Shown here: in pieces, positions 58,597 through 64,000 of the stretch
Layout of the letters: every line of letters begins with the position of its first letter
Numbering within the stretch: the first letter of the stretch is position 1
NCBI GenBank assembly: GCA_038496675.1
Contig: CM076655.1
Span: 22,119,948-22,183,947 of the forward strand
Length of the DNA: 64,000 bases
Source: Rachycentron canadum
Lineage: Eukaryota; Chordata; Actinopteri; Carangiformes; Rachycentridae
Reading direction: 5' to 3'
Made by a program: the position numbers and the translations under genes
Notes under the pieces: model-generated
What the model saw: only the letters and a program-made list of their open reading frames with translations
The model's database searches: none
Told to the model about the DNA's origin: nothing

Positions 58597-59386
58597 TGAT
58601 AAGCGTGTGTGTGTGGGAGACTCATTGTTTTGTTATTTTGGTGGAAAAGGGAGCAGCAACAGCTTCAAATAGTCACAAGAGGATATGTTTGTCAATGGAT
58701 ATATTTGAACGGGCTGATTTTTTACAGCCCAAACAAAGTGGCATCAACTTCCCTTCATCATTATAATGTCTGAGTGTGAAGTGTTGTGGCTCGTGATTTA
58801 TTGATCATTTGGGCTAAATTCACTGAGCCCACAGGCCACTGACTTTCAACCTACAGGCGGTTTGGTTAATATTTTGTTGCAGAGCCATGTTGCTGCTGTA
58901 ACATGGTATCTCTGATGATGCTGGTCAAGCGTTAACTATAATGAGTATAATGCATTTGTTCGCACAAACATCCAGTATCTCCACCAGCCGTCATATATAT
59001 TGCCATTTAAATGTTATAACTTTAACATGGAAACTTTTGCAAGTTTTTTTCATCTGAGAGTTGTAGAAATTTCAGTCGATAATTTTGAGCAATTGGTTGA
59101 TGAAATGTCAGGACATCATCAAAGTCATTAGTGTCTCATATAAATTTCATACTAATTAATAGTAGTTGTTGAATTCAGTTTGTGCAGTGGCTCTAACCTT
59201 TTAAGATGGGCCCACTTTGTAGTTTGTAATATTAAGAACATGAGGAATAAAAACTGAATTCCTCCCAAAAGGCGCTGAATGATGGAGGTTAATATAGCTT
59301 CTGAACTTCTGCAGGTGCGCTTGTTAAAGCAATCAATCTTCTATAAAGGGGGAAGCTCGCTTTTAAACCTTCAGTGAGCTGTGAGG
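58597..59386. other. Non-coding stretch, nothing recognised
   Basis: Short GT run near 58605-58614 and unique AT-rich DNA; no frame of note. Confidence 0.55.
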
Positions 59387-59407
59387 TTTTTTTTTTTTTT
59401 TTTTTTT
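59387..59407. repeat. T21 homopolymer
   Basis: Twenty-one T residues; the minus frame across it encodes poly-lysine and is not a gene. Confidence 0.9.
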
Positions 59408-59889
59408 CTCCACCAGAGCAACTTGCTGTAAGCTCAGAAATGGAGAGACCTAGATCTGTCTCTGGGGACTCAGCGGTTTTGACCTCCGAACCATAAAAAT
59501 ACAATACAGAAGAACAAGAGCAAGAGCAGCACTGCTGGGATACATCGGGTTGAGTTGTAGGGCTTTTATTGATCCTGTTTCTATGTTTTTGTCAAATTAA
59601 CATTAAACCACCCCTACCACCACCACCCAGCAAATCCACAATGGTACAACTTTTACTTTCAGCAGTTATTACTTTAATACGTTATTCTGCAAAATCAATA
59701 ACCAGCTTCCAGTTGAATTCACCTGCATTTATGCTGTGTCCTTTATAATTTGTCACAACTTGCTCATGCTACTGAAATTACCAACAGGTACAAACTGCCA
59801 AGACTTTTTAATTACCTGTCGACAGCTGCAGATTAACTGGAAGCCTTTATCTTGAGAGGACGCTGACGGCACAACTAAATCAACAAGGT
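59408..59889. other. Non-coding stretch, nothing recognised
   Basis: Unique DNA with a 'ccacccctaccaccaccaccc' C-rich patch near 59610. No frame or repeat recognised. Confidence 0.5.
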
Positions 59890-60182
59890 TCTGAAGGGGA
59901 TCTATTTCCTCTTTCTGTACAGGGCTGTAAATGGGTTATTTATATTATCTTCACAAAGGCATTTGCCCAAAATGCATATCATTAATAAAAATGTCAGTTG
60001 TGAAATATTGAATTTAAAAGGGCGCAGAAGTGCATTGATCCTTGTGTTGTCATGCGTCGGTTCTATTGCCTGCCATCGCTCTGCCATTTGAGGGCTGTTG
60101 CCATCATTGACGACTCTCCCCAGTGGATGTCTGATATGAATGTCAATCCAATGACTCCTGAGAAATAAATGCAAGCCACTGC
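59890..60182. other. CNE-like block with octamer-like and homeodomain sites
   Basis: GGGTTATTTATATTATC near 59933, ATGCATATCATTAATAA at 59972-59988 (octamer-like ATGCATAT beside ATTAATAA), TGTCAGTTGTGAAATATTGAATTT at 59993-60016, TGATATGAATGTCAATCCAATGA at 60132-60154. Evenly complex with no repeats. The minus frame of 106 codons overlapping it has no domain. One of the better enhancer candidates. Confidence 0.42.
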
Positions 60183-60184
60183 TG

Positions 60185-60330
60185 GTGACAAGGTGGTCTA
60201 GCGGTTGGTGGTGATATACCAATATGCAGGGCGTTCTGCTCTGGGGTCCTGGAGCAGGAGATCAGACTCTGACTCCTCTCAATAAGTGTTCAGCTGAATG
60301 TAATCCACTATGTCCCTGCTCTGTCCCTAG
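60185..60330 (+). repeat. Degenerate tRNA-derived SINE
   Basis: TGGTCTAGCGG at 60194-60204 is a good Pol III A box in the usual 'gacaaggtggtctagcggttgg' SINE context. A B box is not convincing ('ggggtcctggagc' near 60243). The following 'gagatcagactctgactcctctc' and 'actatgtccctgctctgtccctag' look like a worn SINE body. No 3' tail repeat seen. Confidence 0.45.
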
Positions 60331-62240
60331 GGCGTTATTGTTTCTCTGGTCAAACTGACTTCAGTTTTATTGATGCCTTCTACGCTTCAGTCTGTTCTTC
60401 CACCATTAGAAAATCTTTACAATGGAGTGCTATTGTAGAGCCTGGGGAAAAGGCTGCACAATGTCATCATTCATCACCTATATTGGTATTCTTTAGTACC
60501 TTGGTTTGTTTCTGAATTCAAAATAGCTTTTTTCCTGCTGTTACCTTCCTGCTTTTTGTTCAATATTCCCTCTCAGGTACGGTACTTACCTGGGCCGGTG
60601 TGAGAGTGCATGCATCACTTTGTCAGCCCTGGAGTCAATTTTGTAACTTAACTTGGTTGAAAAACAGGTCATTAAGTTGGAAGTCAAGTCATTCAATCAA
60701 AACAACAGAAGTTTTGTCGTTTCAGCCACCTCTGCCCAGCTGAAGCTGAGAAACACGGGAGTTTTTAATGATCGGGTTGTTTAAGGCCATACGGGTTGAA
60801 AAATTGATGAGTGACACTGACTAACAGTGACTAACAGGGCGCTGTGAAGCAAACAGGCAAGAGTCAGACAAAAACAGTGCACTTTTTTATCAGTCAGCCT
60901 TTACATTGGGTTAATAAATTGTAATGAATTCGTTTATCAATGGATAATAAATGATTTACCAATGCTTTGCAAAATTGATCATAAAAGGCTTTGGATTGTG
61001 AGGATGTGAGAAATACCTCATAGTCATAAACAAGGTTGTGAAAGAAGAAGTTTCTCTCTTTTAAAACCTCTCAAGTCAATCAAGGTCATTAATGATCAAT
61101 AATAAATGCCAAATCTGCAGTTACCCACTTAAAATATAGGTCCATCACAATGACAGGTTAAGTTAGATAAACCCAAGACGGCTGATTGTTTTGACCTCAT
61201 GTTCATATTTTTACTAATTTCACATTTGGGTGAATTGAAAACTTAAGTATTGTACTAAAGTACTGTTTTAAATCTGACATGTCACTATTGTGAACGCTTT
61301 AAAGGTCAAACTTCAACTTCTTGTGGTTAATTCTGGTCAGAAATAACCATGATGAAATAAACCAAGACTAAAATGAAAAATAATGACAATAACAAGACAG
61401 ACACTTGTTCAAAACAAGTGATGAGTGCCTCACTTCCTAATAATCCAACAGCAAATGTTGTGAGTGAGTCAATGGTTATTAAATATTTGATACAATAACG
61501 TAAGCCTGCAGCTGTAAAATGACTTATGGGCCAGATGCTCTGCAGCCTTTACCCAGAAGGTCAGAGGTCGAACGGTCTAATGGAGGGGTCTTCCTGATGA
61601 ACTAAGGAGCTAAAAACAAGTGTGATGCTGCAGGAGGACTCACAGCAGCTGAATAGCTGTTCACAACTATAAAACACAAAATGTAGCTCTTAGTAATGGC
61701 TCTAAACTGATCTATAACACATTACAAACTTCCTCAGTAAATGATGGCTGATTATATGGTGGTTGGCTAGTGCAGCCTCCTCAACAACAGTCTGCACATT
61801 TTTACGTCCTCAGTTAGACAGTCGATCGAAACTGTCGCAGCTGTGAACTTTGTGCTTTGAGTTAAATAAAGTTGAAACTATAGATTGGTTGGGAAATTCA
61901 GGTTAGGGTAAGTAAATAATAATTATTCCGTAAAAAAAAAAGAAAAGAAGCACCCTGGGAGCGTGCTTTAGAGAAGGGCTTAACCCGCCACCTGCTCCAG
62001 TGCAGCTGCTCAGCAGCCAACACAGGACAAACTAATTGTGCTGCAAAGCTCCAGGGTGTGAATATACACAACTCTCTGAATGAGAAACAGGGAGCTGCAG
62101 CGTCCAAGTAGAGCTAAAGTTTTCTGGAAGAATAGACTTTGGAAAGATGCATGAGTAGATAGATGGCTTAAGATCTGCAAGGATCTTTTGACTCTGAGCC
62201 AAAACAAAACAAAATCACATTCTCCCTCTGTCCTGTACAA
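60331..62240. other. Non-coding stretch, nothing convincing
   Basis: 'ccagaaggtcagaggtcgaacgg' at 61553-61575 resembles a SINE B-box region but has no A box. A short tandem 'ctgactaacag/gtgactaacag' lies at 60819-60838. Frames are short. The 69-76 codon minus frames near 62 kb match nothing. Confidence 0.55.
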
Positions 62241-62485
62241 TCACCCTCTGCTTAGCTTTATGACAGATGTGGCACTTTGACAATCAATTCCAGTCTGGCA
62301 TCCTCCTGTTTATCTGCAGCCACGGCACTTCGGTCCCCCATTCAAAGTATTGATGGTTGGACCAGAGAAGACTCTAATCTCCCTCTATGACATCCCTATG
62401 ACAGCAGACTGTAAATCAGCTCCTGCAGGGAGGCTGCAGATCTCACACAATGCTGTGCATGCGCAGATGTGCTCATACACATGGA
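62241..62485. other. CNE-like block with HOX/MEIS-type sites
   Basis: GCTTTATGACAGATGTGG at 62255-62272 combines TTTATGAC, the MEIS core TGACAG and an E-box CAGATG. TTTGACAATCAAT at 62276-62288 gives a TGATTG core on the minus strand. The next 190 bp are complex and repeat-free. No frame. Regulatory function is inferred from motifs. Confidence 0.4.
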
Positions 62486-63179
62486 CCACGCATATTTAAG
62501 GCTCATTGTTTTTAGTTTTTACAAAGTTTTTGATGCAAAGTATCCAGATATTCAGAAGTGTCTGATTATTTTAGGGCATTTTCATCCAGGTTCCATGTTG
62601 CCAGATAGTTGTGTGTAGTAATAGTGTGTTTTCAGCTGCAAGACAAAGATTTTGCAATATACCAGATCCTAGATTCAAAAGGGTTCAAATAATAGAATGA
62701 ATAAATAAATCAATAAATGGTTTATTTTAGTACCTTTGACAGATTTGGCATCATTGACTCTTTTTTTAAATCTAATTTTCACTAATGAATCCCCTGATTT
62801 GTTTTAGTAAAAGATGGAAACAATGAGCTGTACACACACGTGGACACACATTATGTCACACTAGAAACTCAAAGCCATAAAATTTTTAATTTTAGAGTGA
62901 GAAAATCTTAATTTTTCAGATTTTTCTTTAGAATTTTTAAATTAGATTTTCACTTATCTTAGTGGTACGGCCTTTCAAGTGCGTTCTTTGTCCTAATCCA
63001 TCAGACTCACAGCACACTTCTGCATGCACAAACACACTACTTCCAACTGTGTTGAAAAGGTGTCTGTTCTTTTTTGCCTCTCTTCATCCATTCCCCTGTT
63101 TTTTCCCCTTTAACTTTCTTCCATCTGTCTTCCTTCTCACCTCAGAGAATTTAATTTCAGTTTTGCCCCTCCTCTCACC
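62486..63179. other. Non-coding stretch, nothing recognised
   Basis: AT-rich with repeated 'atttttaa' words at 62880-62950 and a pyrimidine-rich segment at 63060-63180. The 97-codon plus frame is low complexity. Confidence 0.55.
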
Positions 63180-63505
63180 TTCACGTCTTTGGCTTGCGGG
63201 AAGTATCTCAGGTCTTAGGCAAAGACCTTCACTTAAGCGCGATAAGAGGACTTGAATGCAACGCCACAAGCCAATCCTCTGTCAGCTCCGGCTGGAGGGC
63301 TGCTAAGGGGACGACGTCTGACAAGTAAATAAGCCACTTGGGAACTTGTGGAGTGCCGCCCTGGAGAGACAGAGGCTGAGAGGACAAAGACAAGAGGCCA
63401 AGAGAGCAAGCTTAATGGAAACAGTATATTCTGCCACCCAGGAGACCTCATAACCTCCCCTGAAAAACCCCACCATTATCATCTCATTAGCTGTACAACT
63501 GAAGG
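63180..63505. other. CNE-like block (weak)
   Basis: 'ttcacttaagcgcgataagaggacttgaatgcaacgcc' and 'gacaagtaaataagccacttgg' are complex, GC-balanced and non-repetitive. A GATA word lies at 63241-63244. Short frames on both strands are uninformative. Confidence 0.3.
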
Positions 63506-64000
63506 ATTTTATGAATCAAAATGCATCTGATACAAAGAGATATTTTTCCTTTCCCAAAGAAAGGCAGTGTTTGGGATAGGTGGCTACTTCCAGATTTAAC
63601 CTGATTGTTTCATATGTTTGGAGAATCTGGATGAAGTCCCAGGCCACCACCTGTCTTTTTAAAAACTCATTGCTTATCCTCTGACTTACTCTTACTCTTG
63701 ACATATGAAGTTTTTGGGTTCCCGACTGCAGCTTTTCTGCATATTTGGAGAAATCAATTAATGAGACTTACCAAATTAATGACACGTAAGACCACGAAAA
63801 AATAAATGAATGACGATGAATAAATAGTATATGAAAAATGGCAGCAGACAAAAAATAATCTGATCTTCAAAATGAATCAAGGAAACAAACGTAAAAGCCT
63901 TATTTCCATGACTGGTGCTCTTCTAATTACAGTGTCCCATTGCACCCTCCTCCTCTGCAATCTGACTGGAGAGTGAGCTCCACCTGCTGTTTATCTCCAT
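63506..64000. other. Non-coding stretch to the window end
   Basis: Unique AT-rich DNA with ATTAATGA words near 63755 and 63775. Possibly the flank of a further element beyond the window; nothing firm. Confidence 0.45.

Noticed and set aside
60185..60260. Possible tRNA gene
   Set aside because: A good A box but no convincing B box or cloverleaf stems; better explained as a SINE remnant.
61553..61575. 'gaaggtcagaggtcgaacgg' as a SINE head
   Set aside because: B-box-like word only, with no A box upstream at the right spacing.
1..64000. CRISPR arrays, operons, phage or defence systems
   Set aside because: No regularly spaced direct repeats, no ribosome-binding-site-led gene clusters and no long frames; sequence style is vertebrate.

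Overview
This window looks like non-coding DNA from a ray-finned (teleost) fish chromosome, probably a percomorph. The evidence is AT-rich, CpG-poor sequence with very short open frames, many (CA)n/(GT)n arrays, long A and T homopolymers, and several interspersed repeats whose wording I know from teleost genomes. The teleost repeats include a repeat starting CCATCCATTATCT, the GGTCAAAGGTCAAGGTCA-containing repeat, a 'catagactgtatataa ... aaccaagatggctgaca' repeat, L2-like and RTE/Rex-like LINE tails, and a small element with inverted ends. Nothing points to bacteria, phage or a plasmid: there are no operons, no CRISPR array and no rRNA. The organism call rests on recognition of repeat families, not on a search.

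I find no protein-coding exon I can defend. The longest open frames (159, 156 and 130 codons) have no recognisable domain and are about what chance gives in 64 kb. The only protein-like sequences I recognise are decayed reverse-transcriptase tails on the minus strand at 55.0-55.4 kb and 58.35-58.6 kb.

Layout. 0-9 kb: unique AT-rich DNA with a G18 run, a (GT)14 array and two blocks resembling conserved non-coding elements (CNEs). 9-14 kb: a tRNA-like SINE head, a 440-bp interspersed repeat, three CNE-like blocks, and a teleost repeat interrupted by another repeat's tail. 14-25 kb: microsatellites and CNE-like blocks at 16.0, 20.7 and 22.0-22.65 kb. 25-33 kb: candidate dispersed repeats, a locally duplicated 200-220 bp unit, a TA palindrome and long GT/CA arrays. 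34-35 kb: two CNE-like blocks separated by an A+C-rich degenerate array. 38-46 kb: several teleost repeats, CNE-like blocks at 39.1, 42.2 and 44.4 kb, and a triplicated short motif. 48.8-49.0 kb: a foldback element. 50-54.7 kb: the densest CNE-like stretch. 55-58.6 kb: LINE remains. 59.9-64 kb: further CNE-like blocks.

Interpretation: the pattern of many dense, motif-rich, exon-free blocks spread through repeat-bearing DNA fits a gene desert or a very large intron around a developmental regulator. I cannot name the target gene. Every CNE-like call is my reading of composition and motifs in one sequence; it needs cross-species alignment and carries low confidence.
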